Source: Pyrenula massariospora (Eukaryota; Ascomycota; Eurotiomycetes; Pyrenulales; Pyrenulaceae). From it: 64,000 nt of DNA. Position numbers and translations under genes: made by a program. Below the pieces are notes generated by a model. It was not told where the DNA came from, made no database searches, and saw only the letters and a list, made by a program, of their open reading frames with translations. This document shows, one piece after another, positions 33,643 to 45,895 of the stretch (position 1 is its first letter; each line of letters starts with the position of its first letter). The stretch lies in contig JAGFMI010000008.1 in NCBI GenBank assembly GCA_021030905.1, positions 744,001-808,000 on the forward strand, given 5' to 3'.

Positions 33643-36600
33643 CTACTCATCTTCGAAAGGGTTTTCAACATCAACTGGAGAAACATATCCGTCAGGCGCA
33701 AACCAACCGTTCTCAACGAACCATCTACGCATATCCATCATCGTTATTTCCCTACAATTTGGAAGTATTTGATCAATGGTTCTCGTAATGTGTTCGTCCC
33801 ACTGAGTTTTATCTGCGTTCCCAGCGTCTTCTAAGATAGGTGCCCAATAACCATCTAACAGGTCTCGTCTAGTGTCACTATCGAGCTCGGCCCAGAATTC
33901 CGCCGTATTTTCTGTGTAGCGATCATAGGCGGAGAGAATTAAACCCGACTCTTGGTTATCCGGCTGGTAGAGCTTCCCGTGTCGGATGACGAAGCGAACT
34001 TTGCGAGTATCATCGCACGACCTATTTACTAGCCCGCCAGGGCAAGTTGGCAGTGCGTAACGAGCCAAAATTGGTAGGAAATCAACTAATTCGAGTTCCA
34101 GAAAGAAACAGATATCGTTTCCTGCCAGGTTTCCTGCAGAGAACCATTCTTGTAGCGATCTTACTTTCTTCTTTCGTCCAAGGGCAACAATCGTGACTTC
34201 CCGCAGGCTTGCCCCAGCACCCATCATCTGATGCATGGTTACTACCCAAGGAGAACTTCCTCCGAGGTAAAAATTGGGGTGCAAATCATCCGTCAACACT
34301 CCAAAAAGCGACGAGAGTGGGGTTATTAGAACCGCACCCGCGGGAAAGTCATTGTTTTTCAACTGGATATTTTGTCGCGTATTTGGATTTGCCTTCTGAT
34401 CGAGAAGCCAAGCAATAAGTTCCGGGCTCGGGGTAACACCCCTGAATCGCGGAGGATTTGATAATGCGCACAGAAGCAGATAGTCCAGATACTCCGGCCG
34501 TAGCTTGCGTCCGCATCCCACTTGTTCCGCGAACGATTTTATGAAGGCAGTAAATTTCCAGGAGGCCGCTATCCCCACAACATCCATTTGGACAAGCCCA
34601 CTTTCCTCATGTTCCCCAATGTCAAAGAGAGGAAAGTTCCATTGGTCAAAAGCATTACCCTTTCTATTTGGATCTATTGCTCTTGAATAGGACAAGATGA
34701 TTGTTTGTATGGATGCCAGAATTATCTCTTCAGGTACTGTCCGTTGATCATGCATCTTCCTAGGAATCCAAAGATCCTCACTTATGTCTTTGACGCCGTA
34801 TTCATCTCTCCATCCGAGAACACGGAGAATGACCATATTTAAACGAATGTTTGCTACTCTTGACTTTTCCCTAGTGGGCTGATAAAAGCCTAATATTCGC
34901 TGTCCATCCGGCGTATTGGCAAGAAAGTCGTACGCGCTTCGATGTATAAATCTGACGTGTTTGGACCTCACGTAGCTCCGAATCTTCTGATGATCCGAAG
35001 GCTCGATATCTGGCCCCTTTTCTTCTGCTGGTCGTCTCGAAATTTCTAACAGTCCTGCAGATCGGGCTGAGAGACGTTCCACTGTATCACTACAGAGCCT
35101 TGCTAGCTCTGATAAGGGGACATTTTCCTCCTTTTCTAGAACTCTCTCTTGGACATCTCTATTTCTAGCCAGCATGAGGTCAAAGACGCTGCACACTTGA
35201 TAGTATCTGCGGTGTTCTTGGGCGCCTTTGAGCGGACTAATTATCATGTTGAAGTACATCGCCGCTTCTTCTCTGTAAATCTCTTCGTCTGGATTCTGAC
35301 GGCCCCACATTTCGTTATAGAGGTCGTTGATCTCTTTTGGACACTTCTCTAGATGTCTCTGCAATTCCTTCCAAGTGCTGCAACGCTTTGCGCCATAGAT
35401 CAGGCTTTGAAGGACGTAACGGACCCAGATAAATACACCCTCAGCTTTCCTCACTACCTGATCCACCAGCGCACCCACTTGCTCATTTTCGAGGCGCTCA
35501 AGCTGACCCTTGCGCGCCGCTTCCTGGACATAATCTTCGACATATTTCATGATGTCATTTCGTGTCAGATCTTGAAGTTTCATCTGGGGTATGGAAAGGA
35601 AAGTGGTTTGAAGCTCGCGCTCAATTTCAAACTCTGGCCGGCTCGACACCAGGATTTTGACTTCGGGCACCGACGAAAGTGTCTTGACATGGTTGACAGC
35701 TTGGATTGTCCCTTCTTTCTGGTCAAACTCGTCGAGCCCATCGAGTAGTATGAATACAGGAGATGATCGCAGCTCAATTGCTGTGAGAAAAGTCCTCAAA
35801 AGTTCTCTAGGGGACCAGTCTCCAACATCGTTTTTTTGATCCAATCTATGTTCTAGATCTTGTAGTCGATCCATGAGGTGAGCATCCTTTGAGAGAAGCT
35901 GATGGAGAAGGGAGCACCACAAGCCCTTGGATGACCGCTGAAGTGGATTAGCACTCGCCAGCCAAAAGAAAAATGAGAGCCTCAAAATTTCTCGATGAGG
36001 TCTCCATTGAGCAAGTGCTTTTACCGTCTGATCATCTTCATTGATCAGCTTCATGAGAGTAGACTTCCCAGAACCAGGTTTCCCTTGTATCCAATACAAC
36101 TTCTCTTCACTCCCTAGAAAAACCGGCAGAGAGCTCCAAAGGTTCTGTTTTTGGAGATTGTCCTCGAAAGCGAACTTGAAGGAATCCTTGTGCACGGCCT
36201 CAATATCGTTACGCCGAGTGTTCATTTCGGGGAACCTCAGACTGTTTAGAAGCCGTTGTCGTCGAAGCTCGCTTCCTCTGTCGTTTCTCAGAATATTAAG
36301 TCTATCATCGAAGTGATCTTTGACTTGTTTCGAGCTGTGCATGATTTCCAAGCGTGTCCGATCTTCCTCTTTACTGATTAGGTCCGACAAAGAGGTGTAC
36401 CCATCAGCAAATCTTTGGATGAATGTCTTTAAGGAAGCCTCCAAACGATCAGAAGCATTCTGCTGTACCACGATGGATGCGGCTTGATCTCGGCTCATTT
36501 GAGTTAAGACACTAGTTTGAAGAATATTTTGATATTTCTCCATCTTTTGCTCTATCTTTCCTATGGTCTTCCTATGCCGGAAAGTCTTGAATTGCTTTTT

Positions 36601-36921
36601 GAAGGTGGCTTTAATGTCATCCGTAGCTCCAACTTTCATTTTTGTCAGATGGTCCTGCAGTTCGTTGGCTGTTGCGAGGCATTTCTCCGCAACTTGACGG
36701 AGCTGGGATTCTGTTCTTGTGGCTGCAGTAACTAGACTGCGCTGCGAATCCCGCAAATTTCTCGAGTTCTCGGCGACAAGATTGCACCTCTGCTCTAAGT
36801 CCTGGTTGTCTATTGAGGCGCCATGCTCATAGACTTGCTTGCATAGCTTAACCACTTCCACACCAGAGCTGGTGACTTGTAGAACATTGCACGCCACCGC
36901 AAAGGCCGCCAAAGCTTCCAT
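33643..36921 (-). CDS. NACHT-domain STAND (NLR-like) protein
   Basis: An uninterrupted 1092-codon ORF from the ATG at 36921. The N-terminal 230 residues are helical (MEALAAFAVACNVLQVTSSG onward) and match the effector-like region commonly found before fungal NACHT domains. The Walker A motif GKPGSGKST is at 280-288 and the Walker B FILLDGLDEFD near 388, followed by VKILVSSRPEFEIE (sensor/R motif) and KAEGVFIWVRYVLQSL. The C-terminal half has FIHRSAYDFLANTPDGQRIL, usual in this fungal group, then a long unassigned helical part; no ankyrin, WD or TPR repeats are visible. Such proteins act in fungal non-self recognition and programmed cell death. Unlike the HET gene 3 kb away it is fully intact. 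No intron is required. Confidence 0.88.
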   Translation of the reverse strand: MEALAAFAVACNVLQVTSSGVEVVKLCKQVYEHGASIDNQDLEQRCNLVAENSRNLRDSQRSLVTAATRTESQLRQVAEKCLATANELQDHLTKMKVGATDDIKATFKKQFKTFRHRKTIGKIEQKMEKYQNILQTSVLTQMSRDQAASIVVQQNASDRLEASLKTFIQRFADGYTSLSDLISKEEDRTRLEIMHSSKQVKDHFDDRLNILRNDRGSELRRQRLLNSLRFPEMNTRRNDIEAVHKDSFKFAFEDNLQKQNLWSSLPVFLGSEEKLYWIQGKPGSGKSTLMKLINEDDQTVKALAQWRPHREILRLSFFFWLASANPLQRSSKGLWCSLLHQLLSKDAHLMDRLQDLEHRLDQKNDVGDWSPRELLRTFLTAIELRSSPVFILLDGLDEFDQKEGTIQAVNHVKTLSSVPEVKILVSSRPEFEIERELQTTFLSIPQMKLQDLTRNDIMKYVEDYVQEAARKGQLERLENEQVGALVDQVVRKAEGVFIWVRYVLQSLIYGAKRCSTWKELQRHLEKCPKEINDLYNEMWGRQNPDEEIYREEAAMYFNMIISPLKGAQEHRRYYQVCSVFDLMLARNRDVQERVLEKEENVPLSELARLCSDTVERLSARSAGLLEISRRPAEEKGPDIEPSDHQKIRSYVRSKHVRFIHRSAYDFLANTPDGQRILGFYQPTREKSRVANIRLNMVILRVLGWRDEYGVKDISEDLWIPRKMHDQRTVPEEIILASIQTIILSYSRAIDPNRKGNAFDQWNFPLFDIGEHEESGLVQMDVVGIAASWKFTAFIKSFAEQVGCGRKLRPEYLDYLLLCALSNPPRFRGVTPSPELIAWLLDQKANPNTRQNIQLKNNDFPAGAVLITPLSSLFGVLTDDLHPNFYLGGSSPWVVTMHQMMGAGASLREVTIVALGRKKKVRSLQEWFSAGNLAGNDICFFLELELVDFLPILARYALPTCPGGLVNRSCDDTRKVRFVIRHGKLYQPDNQESGLILSAYDRYTENTAEFWAELDSDTRRDLLDGYWAPILEDAGNADKTQWDEHITRTIDQILPNCREITMMDMRRWFVENGWFAPDGYVSPVDVENPFEDE

Positions 36922-38671
36922 CTTGCTCCCGATAAGTGAAATTCCGTTGCCCTTCCTTCCTGCAAAAGTCCAGAAGAGAGATCAAAGGACAATCGGATGC
37001 TCAGGCGGCTGAATGCACGATTTCCTCTGGCGCGACAATCTGCAAGCTCTACTGATTTTCAATAAGTGATCGAGGCATCTCGGACCAAGCGATCAGTTCT
37101 GTAGAAGAAGGCAAGCTCAAAGAATCAGTGCTCTGCTGAGCGCTCATCTTAATGGACAATTCATTGAAGCTGAAAATTTTTCGCAGCGCAAGGCTGGAGA
37201 AAGCCATGCGAGACGGCCATCCACGTCGCCACCAATCACGTCGTCGCGACACTGCCACCACGATAAGTATTCGTAACAAGATCTCGACGAGCCGACCGCC
37301 AGCCCCGTGTAACAAACTTTGCGGGGACGATGAGCTATTCTGCGCCTTGTCGACAGCCCATATTGTGCTGAGATTGCTTGTAAAATATGCTCAATCTGAC
37401 AAAGCACTACATGAACTCAGAACTCCACGAATATGAATTGTGAGATGGTTGCGATAACCTCTAATATTACCTGGAGTGACGTGAGGGATACTTCTCAAGG
37501 CTTTTGAGCACTCATTGGATTGCGTGTGTCTCGTCTCAAGGTCACCGTAATAATAACAAACGCACAGAACACCGAACCTGCCCTTCAGCGGCAGCAGTTC
37601 TCCTCTTCGCCCAATGTAACTCTCGCGCCTCTCTCAGCTCTCCTCAGCGTCCAAACTCCCAACATGGACGGTCGGGTTACCCGCTCCGGGCGTCAGACCG
37701 AGCCTGTTATCAAGAGCCCTCCCTTATCTATCACGCACCAGACGCGCACCACTCCCAAGAATCAGCAGCACCACGACTCCTAATACGCAGCCCCAAACCC
37801 TACTGTGTAAGGTAGTACCTTCATCCCCTTAATTGACCGTCCCTCCAACAACTACCTACCTAGCTCCCCCACCAAAGCCATCCCTACACACCCCTCCAAC
37901 CCACAGCTCTCACGATCAACGCACACCTAAACCACTCAGCGAAGATGAGACACAAAACCTCCGATAAGTGCACGTCATATAGCTTCTGATACCCGGCTTT
38001 GGGTTCTACAATTGCAGCGGGAGTAGATCCAAATAGTGACAAGTACGTATAGTGCAATCGACGATCTAGAAAGAGGCACCCAGGGAGAAACGCGCAGGTA
38101 CGCGTATCATTGTTCTATCACCACAACAGCTTCATCTCGTGCTGGTGAATATGAAAACCTGGGCAGATGTTCTACTTGCTTTGCCAAAGAAATCCAGTCA
38201 TTATTCTAATACATGCTCTATAATAGGCAATTTCCAACGCTCAAGGAACGGCGGTGGATTGTCTTCTACACCATGAGCCCACGTACAGTACACCCCTTGG
38301 CTACCCAGCTATGGAGATGAGATAAGACAATATGACGGCCAAGCTGGTGCCCGCATCTGCCTCGGAACGCGCCGCAGAGGTTCTGGTCGAAAGCTCTCGC
38401 CGAAAGACAAGGGCGTGATGAGGTTGGACGGCAGCCGCAGCACCGAGGGTTGGTGAGCTTTGGGTGCTCGAAGCGGGAATCAGCCGGCGTTCATTGTCTC
38501 GAGTCTAGCGGGTTGAGAAATTCAGAGCCACGAAGGATTGGTGTTTGGGTTGTGATGCGGGCCATGTCTTAGAGCATATGGCCGACTAACACTCGACCTG
38601 GGCTCTAACTTGATGAGCGATTGGTCGTAGCGATTGATTTGATAATCTTCACGATCTTGAGTAGAAAGCCT
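36922..38671. other. Gene-poor 1.75 kb
   Basis: I see no firm gene. A short plus-strand ORF (ATG at 37664, 39 codons, beginning MDGRVTRSGRQTEP) follows a CT-rich leader-like stretch and could be the first exon of a small gene, but I cannot complete it. Confidence 0.35.
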
Positions 38672-40224
38672 TCACGACGGCGCTGCTGCTTCTGCATAAG
38701 TCTTCTCATGGTGATGACCACTATGGTGGTGTGCCTTTTTCTGCGCCGCTTTCACAGCCTCATCCCTCTTTTTCTCGATCTCCTGGACCGCATCCTTCTT
38801 ATCCACTTCCTCATCATACGCGACCTCTCCTTTTGCATATCCTGTTCCTACCCATATCGCTGCAACCTGTAGGCCTAGTATCCCAATAACAGTCAAGGAA
38901 CTTTCGTTCGTACTAGGAAACGTCAGCCAGGCCCACTCCTGTGCAGCCCAGATGACATATATCAAGGGAAAGGGTATGCCAGCTCTCCAAAGGAGGTAAG
39001 GCGTCCCCCAGGCGATATATACGAAGAATTGATAATGTAAGCTCCGAGCACAAAGCATGCCAATAGCCATACACGTAAGCAAGGTATCTGTGACAAATGT
39101 CGGTGTAATTCGCGCTACAATTCGCCGTTCCTTCTGCCAGTCCATGGGAAGGAGATACGTTTTGGCGAAATCAATAACCCCTGTGCAGCGCGTAGGCGCA
39201 ATCCACCGTGTATTGAAGAAGAGAAGTAGAAGTAAAAGATGGTTATGAATAAGGAGGTAGGAGAAAGCGTCGGATAGGAAGGTTTTTTCAGAAATAAAGC
39301 GCCAATTTACGGTCCACTTGTAGAGAAACTTTCGAGAGAGATCAAAGGCTCGAGTGACGTATGCGTATGGGCCTCCTTCAGCGTCCATGAATGGTATAGA
39401 CAACGCAGCCTGTTTGTGAGGCAATTAGTGTTCGGGAAATCTCGACATTTTCGTATCCCGACGAGGAGAATAAAGGGACATACCTGTATCTGTGGCAGGA
39501 GGATTCCAACCAAAAACGTTTCCCTGTTCCCTAAAGCCAGTAGCAAAAGCAACCCCATTGCTGGGGCAAGCACGACAACGGTCATCTTAATTCCAACGCC
39601 TAAGCACCAAACAAGTGCAGCCCCTTGCCAGAGCTCTCTTTGTGCAAGCCATACCGCGCCCCACAGCCCCAGGACGGCCCAGCAGTCATTGAACAGCCTT
39701 AGCAGAAATATACTGTGTACTCTTTTGCTTAGGACAAGGAGCGGCAGCAGGTACGGTGGAGCGCGGACACGGACGTAGCAGGACAGGACGACGGCAAGAA
39801 CGGAGAGATAAAGAATGTAGAACACGAGCTGGCCAGTGAAGATGGACGTGCCGTGGCCTGTAAGGTAGTACAGGCCGGAGTAGATGTAGACATGGAGGGC
39901 CGGATACACGAGAGGTCCGGTGTCGCCGGAGAGCTTTGCGTAATTTCTCTCGCCATTGAGAAAGAGTGATACTTGTTGCATGTACGTCGTCCAATCGATT
40001 TCTGTATCTACGAAAACTCAGCGTCAGATGAAACATTTCACAGGATTTCCAGGATTTTGGTAGCCATTGAGCCGGAAGCTCGGTCAATACTTACATGGGA
40101 CCTTCCAAATGATCAGAGGGCACAGTATGGCTTCAGCGGCGATGAGAACGAGAGACATCCATCTAGTATGCTCAGGGTTGCAGATTAGATCTTTGATGAG
40201 CCTTGTGAGCTCCATGATGGCCAT
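38672..40224 (-). CDS. ALG3: Dol-P-Man:Man5GlcNAc2-PP-Dol alpha-1,3-mannosyltransferase
   Basis: Three exons, 40224-40095, 40007-39484 and 39409-38672, give 463 residues. ALG3 is a multi-span ER enzyme that adds the first dolichol-phosphate-mannose-derived mannose to the lumenal lipid-linked Man5GlcNAc2 precursor of N-glycans. Strong family motifs are [60 protein letters not shown] and [20 protein letters not shown]. About ten hydrophobic spans are visible. A second in-frame ATG (40215) is an alternative start. The C-terminal tail is charged and His-rich ([13 protein letters not shown]), cytosolic and probably dispensable. Introns have GTAAGT and GTATGT donors. Confidence 0.93.
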
Positions 40225-40655
40225 CGGGGTTGTTGGCAGGTCATCAAGTACAGAAAAGGCTGTGGGTGGACAGAGAGACCTCTATCCTGGAGCTGTGAGC
40301 GCAGAGTGGAGAACTTAGCTCCAAAAGGATCGACGGCATGACGGGCATGACGGGCTTGGCGCCAGGGGCCCGACCTCCGCCTGATAGTGGAAAAGATGCC
40401 CCAAGTCCGATTACCAACAAATCTTCGAGCACAAGCATCCATATCGTCAACACATTTATGACTGAACGAGGTGTAAAGGTTAGGAGTAAGGCGTCTCTAT
40501 CAAATACGGGTATCTATAAAGAGGCGGTCTCTATTCTGACCATGCAGTAGAATCTAGAAACCTTCTCTGACGCCAACTATGCTGATGCATGCATATCGTA
40601 AATCATTCAGTGTGAAAATGCAAATGCGAATGCGGATGCGGGTGAATCTCCATCA
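40225..40655. other. Short intergenic region upstream of ALG3
   Basis: 431 bp holding the ALG3 promoter and the 3' flank of the SNG1-like gene; both genes run leftwards. No specific site recognised. Confidence 0.4.
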
Positions 40656-42274
40656 TCACTGGCGGAACATTGTGCTAAGCCTCGGTTTGGGCTTTCCTTG
40701 TTCCTTAGCCTTGCCAGCCTCGGTCTTCCATCTCATAAACATGCAACAGAAGGGAAAGAGCACCGAATTGATGGCCGTCCACGCGAACAAGACTCCAAAA
40801 TTTTCGCCAATGTGGCTTTTGGTATCAAACAGCAGCGTCCGTGATCCACCGACAATGTGATGTAGTGGCCACGCGTATCCCCAGTAAAAGAACCTTGGCG
40901 AGAGGGTGATGTTGTAGAATGACGTACAAACATTCGTAATCACCCAGAAGATCAGCCACATCGAGGTCCAGGGCATTCCAATTATCATGGCCGCGTTCTC
41001 GCAGGCGAGACCGAGGGCACACATGCCAATATAATTCAGCATCCAGTAGACAGGGAACGTGCCCTTGCCGTACGCATTGGCAGAAGTCGCTACTGTATCA
41101 TGCGGCGCTGGCGGGGAGCTGAAGGGTATTTGGAAGGCGAGACTGACGAGCGAATAGCCGAGGGAGAGGAAAAGATAAGCGACCACGGTCGCACCCCAGC
41201 GCCAAGCAATGAGTTGGTGGAACTTTAGGGGTGGATGTCCAATCGGGATCACATATTTGCTATGGACAGGCAGGAAGAATGTAAAGCTGAAGAAGGCGAT
41301 GATGATCAGGTAGATGAGGCCGATAGTCACGGCAGGAGTTGTTACTGGCGGTTCGAAGGGGCGAATGTTGTAGGTGCTAAAGCCGATCCCTGGGTTGAGA
41401 GCCTGTGGAACCTGCGCTAATGTATCACGAGGGAGAGAATTGTTTTGAAGAACTTGTTTTGACCACATCTCGCCAAAAGAAGTAAGGATTTCAGTTTCCA
41501 TTTGTTGCAACATGGGTATCACGTAGTTAGAGTGAATAGTTTCGTCGCGAGCTTGATTGTAGACAATTTGACAAGAACCGAGCGGCGAATAAGACTCATT
41601 CCCGGTCTCAACAGCAGAGCGTAGAAGAGCCGTGGCGTTGGCGTTGATCAATATGGCTGCCCAGGCACCTTCGTCATAAACATAACGGCGCACAGCGAGT
41701 GGGTCATTGTTAAAGTAGGCTGGGCCACGGTCGATTAGTCCAAGATGCTCAATCGGTGACGTTCTCTTCTCGTTCGTCATGCGCTGAATGAAAGGGCCAA
41801 CAAGTGGTTTAACATTCTGGTAAGGAGAAACTCTGCTGTCAAAATCCACCACAACAACGGAAAGCCGCTCCAGGTTCTCAGGAACTCTGAAGAGAACGGC
41901 CCAGTAAAGGGCGAGCACGGCTATGATGAAGATGAAGAGGATGAAAGCTGCCCTATATTAGTCTTCGCAAGACGAAAGGTCCGCCGAAGCTTACTAGTTC
42001 GCGCCCAAAGGAACACCACATTCTTCCGGACCTCATTGAGAGAGCTGTCCCAGAATCCAACAGGTTTCGGCGGGCCTTTCTCAGCGGACTCGCTGTCATC
42101 GGGACTATGTGAATTTCGCGAAGGCTTTTCGTCAGCTGAGGGCGATTCTCTTCCTTCACCCTCGTGTCGATCTGGGTTGACAGCCATATCGGTCCGCCCT
42201 ACCGAATTTCTTGGAGTGGCAGAGTGGACAGTAGGAAGGGTAGTCTCTGAAGATGTACGCGCGATGCCCGCCAT
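40656..42274 (-). CDS. SNG1-family (DUF3533) membrane protein, nitrosoguanidine-resistance type
   Basis: Two exons, 42274-41995 and 41947-40656, give 523 residues. The 47-nt intron runs from A|GTAAGC to GGGCAG|CT, and this acceptor is the one that keeps the frame. After a disordered, Ser/Pro-rich cytosolic N-terminus (about 85 residues) there is one span (FILFIFIIAVLALYWAVLF), a large extracytosolic domain with DFDSRVSPYQNVKPLVGPFI and YVYDEGAWAAILINANATAL, then five or six spans such as IGLIYLIIIAFFSFTFFLPV and MWLIFWVITNVCTSFYNITL. This layout is that of DUF3533 proteins; yeast Sng1 affects resistance to nitrosoguanidine and plasma-membrane lipid asymmetry. Transport activity is not shown. 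Confidence 0.87.
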
Positions 42275-43098
42275 AATGAATAAATGCGACCTGAGAATGT
42301 CAGGCTTTGTCTAGGCCGGTATGGGCAATCCAATGGCGGCGAAACGGCGAGAAAGACAAGGGAGTTGCCCTCGGCTTGCCAGGGTACAACCAGCATTTTA
42401 TGACCCATGACGCAGTGGAAGAGTCGGCAAGTTCTTAAGCGCATCATTCGGTAGAAGCTTCAGTGAAAATGACGTGCGTTTCGAGAATAAGGTATCGCCG
42501 GCGGTGATGTCAAGCTTGACGTCGTCGAACTTTGTGAGGCGCTGTCAGAACAAGGGTCAACTGGCGCCGTGCCGAGATCCGCATCTGGGGGCGTCTACGT
42601 CCTGCACGGCATGCCACGCTAAGACCCTCCGACTCCTCCCGCTATCCTGGAAACTTCAGATATAGCAGAGCTCCCACTCTGGTCAAGCAATCGCAAGGGG
42701 ATACCAGCTTTTGCTCTGACTGTTCGGGCAGTAGGTTCCCTAGCTCTGGGCATCTTAAGTCCTCGCTGAAACTTAATCATGCTGACCGCCTCAGTAATCA
42801 ATTATCTATCTTGTTTCATCCTGCCCATCCAAGAGCGATCCATAGCAAATCATCCTGAAAAAGGCCACAGGATTCTCGCCGCCGCGCCGAGGGTATCAGT
42901 GCCACTTCGCTATAATTTCCCCCTTCCGTGCTCCCTTCCGCAAAGCTCATCGCAGTGTTTCAAGTCGGATGATTCGTCCCGCCGACCACCGTTGCCAAGA
43001 GCTGCCGCTGAGCAAGGACCGCCGCGCTCCTCCCAAAGCCATATCGGTATCAGAAAGCCACGCAAGCCTTCCGTGACTTGGACAGCCGTGAGGCGCCA
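42275..43098. other. Intergenic region, 0.8 kb
   Basis: The promoter side of the SNG1-like gene and 3' flank of the mitochondrial carrier. The plus-strand ORF at 42779-43102 shows no motif. No repeat recognised. Confidence 0.4.
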
Positions 43099-45129
43099 CT
43101 AGTGTAGGCCCATGAGCCTCTTCGAATTCTCATATACTATGTACGAAATCGAAACCGCTGGTGCGACTTTTAGCAGGTTTGGTGTTGCCCCTTTGAACAG
43201 ACCGCGAATGCCCTCGTTCCGCACTGTTTGTTTAGTCACATCCCAGATTCCTCCGTACACTGGAGGGTGCAGAACCGTGCCCTGAGCCTGCAGTCTTGTT
43301 CGGATAAGATTCATGGGGTAGACAGTAGTTGCGCTTATCGCACCACTTAAGGCGCCAATCATCCCTGTCTCCACATTACTAAGCTGCACATCCTCCTCGT
43401 GGCAGCGTTGAGCCTTTGCTCGGGGAGCGAGAATAAATGTCTTGAGGTTTTCAAAGACGAAAAGGTCGATAGCACTGTATGGAAACATCCCAGCAAGGCC
43501 CATCGGGAGGCCCCGGTAGTAGGACCGAAAGCCGGTGTGTTTCCACATTTTGCGAGCAGTCTGAGCGATCAGAGCATTACCACGGAGCCCGCCGGAAACA
43601 GTTTCGCATTGCATGCGACTAAAGAAGAGCCACCAGTCAGCTAGAGATTTCGAGGTATCTATAGTGGAGTAGCAAAATCCCTGAACACGCCAAGAAAGAG
43701 GGGAAATAATTCTTGGTGAACTGACAATTTGAGCGTATCGAGAGGATAGACTACACATTGTGAGACGACACCTCCAACGCCACCGGCCACAAATTGCGAC
43801 CACGGATGCAGATGACGTGGATCGTTGTGTCCTTCTATCTTTGCAAGGGCCCGTTTCGACGCCTAGTCCTATTAGCACAAGAAGAGCGAAACACGTAATG
43901 CTTAAGCACACTTCATACGCTCCAAACTTGATTGCAGATTCCGGCATGACCTTGAGCACATTCAACCCGTTGCCTATGTACAGTTAGCAAATAAGCATAC
44001 CGTAAGCCGAGAGAAGGCTGACCGGCAAACAGGTTTCGGATTCCGCCCCCTGCCCATAGATCTTTGGTGGCGTCTATTAACGGTTTTCCTAGATGCCTAG
44101 CTGCCTTGACTGCTGAGCCTGATTTCGCAGCATCGATGGCAGCTTCTTTGTTGCTCGTTTGCGCGATGAGGTAAACTTTCAGACGGTCAAGCGGCGCTGT
44201 TGCTGTCCTTGACACCATCCCCGCAATACCGCCAGCGAGGAAGTAGCCTGAAGAGCGCAGATACATAGTCAGCATGGGGTGCTCGATAGTTTCATCCTGG
44301 CCATCCTGGCCGTCCAAGCAGTCTATCAAGCTATCCTGGTCGATTGGGAGCGGAAAAGAAATGGCTCGTATAGGGCCAAGGTTCTTGGTGAACTTTCCAG
44401 GGACAGAAGAAAAGGCTCAATGAACTGCAGCTCTCACCGATTCCTTGAAGGCTCGCATTGATGTGTACGTCTCCCTCTGCATTCACGGTTCCGGTGGCGG
44501 AGTAATAGGACAGCACGGCTCGTAGGTTTGGCACACCAGAAGGTATGAAGAGAAGAAAGTTTCTAGGTCGTACGTTAGCCAGGGACAATAAGGGAGGCAT
44601 GACATTTGATACCGCCATTCTTCGAAGCTAATTTCTCCGTCGTGATTGGTATCGACTTCATCAAAGAACTTGTCAAGCTTTGCATTTGATATTGTCAGAC
44701 CAGCCCTTGCGAATGCAGCCTTTAGCTCTGCCTTGTCCAGTGCACCATTGTGATCTCTATCAATACTTTCAAAAAGCTGCCACAACTCTCGTTCGGTGTG
44801 TTCCACGAAGACTCGGAATTCTATAACACATCAATATTGGCCGGATAAGGGAACTCGTCCGGAGGCTGCACCATTGTACTGTATTTGCCCATCACCGCTT
44901 GTGTCGACAGCTTCAAGGACGTCGTGGAGAAGGGAGTCCGCATTTTTCAATGCTGCATAGTCTAGTCAGCTCAGTGTGGGTATTGTCTAGGATATTGCGT
45001 ACGGTGATCCATCTTTGTCAACCCTCTGCGCAAGCCATTGAGATCAATCTGGCCCTCCTTTCTCGTATCCAAGGTCCTCCATAATCTCTCAATTCTGGCA
45101 TCGCGGTCTGTCTGAGACTCCCCGTCCAT
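43099..45129 (-). CDS. Calcium-binding mitochondrial carrier (SCaMC / ATP-Mg-Pi type)
   Basis: Eight exons: 45129-45003, 44952-44872, 44820-44613, 44562-44438, 44322-44023, 43973-43912, 43862-43726 and 43618-43099, giving 519 residues. The N-terminal half has four EF-hand-like loops: DTRKEGQIDLNG, DTSGDGQIQYNE, DRDHNGALDKAE and DTNHDGEISFEE. The C-terminal half has the three mitochondrial carrier repeats, with PLDRLK, PLDTLK and PMNLIRTRL as the signature P-x-[DE]-x-x-[KR] positions (the third is a variant). Such carriers sit in the inner mitochondrial membrane and exchange ATP-Mg for phosphate when cytosolic calcium rises (yeast Sal1). The fourth intron's acceptor (GATAG|AC) was chosen because the two nearer AG sites bring in stops; the linker there is the least certain part. 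Confidence 0.88.
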
Positions 45130-45895
45130 GCTGACAGCTTCGACCGATCGCCGTCACCGCGGTTCTAGCATGTTTCTTTTGTCTCTTCCCGCTCAAAATT
45201 CCGGTCGTGAGTTTCGCGCGGTGGCGCTTGCATACATGTAGCTCGAATCAGCGTTGCCCGTCGAGCGTTTATAGTTGTTGTGCTCAAAACATGTTCGTAG
45301 GATATAGGTAGGTAGGTAGCGATCGTGTGAAGGCGTTTATTTTGGTGACTGGGCTGAAGGTCGATTGTCGGTACCTTCTGATGCGGGAGCTTCGACAAGC
45401 CGCATGACGTGGGGTCGATTGGCGACGGCCACCGAGAAGCTTCGGCCAATCGGTGGGACCCGAACAGGCCTTGAGGATCGAGCGGACCAAAGTTTAAGAT
45501 AGACAGTCGTTAGTCAAGACCGAACGACCGTCGTGGGTTTCTCTGTACGTTTTTAGATCTTCACGCTATTATTACAAAGATGCTATTCCCGCCCTCTGTT
45601 GGTATTGACTAGTCGTCCAAGCGATCATCGATAGGGTTCGTGTCCTAGATGGGTTCAACACGCTCAAGGGAAATCGCTCCTGTGCTTTAAAGGCTGTACA
45701 AGGATTCCCCCTTCTTTTTGCATACGGCGGTCTCCAGATATGCCCTTCGGTGATTTGCTCGACTTGCCTCCAACTCTGTCCATTTCCAATATCTTTATTC
45801 TATCTACTTGTCATTATTGTGCCGCCGTGGTCCGATGACTTTTAAAACCGTGGCTGCTCTTTCCATGCACTCCTGGATCAAATTCACAGCTTTCT
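45130..45895. promoter_or_regulatory. Divergent promoter region, carrier and cyclin C
   Basis: 766 bp between diverging genes. It contains a short GGTA tandem run near 45301-45320. No gene is visible; a C/T-rich leader precedes the cyclin start. Confidence 0.4.
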
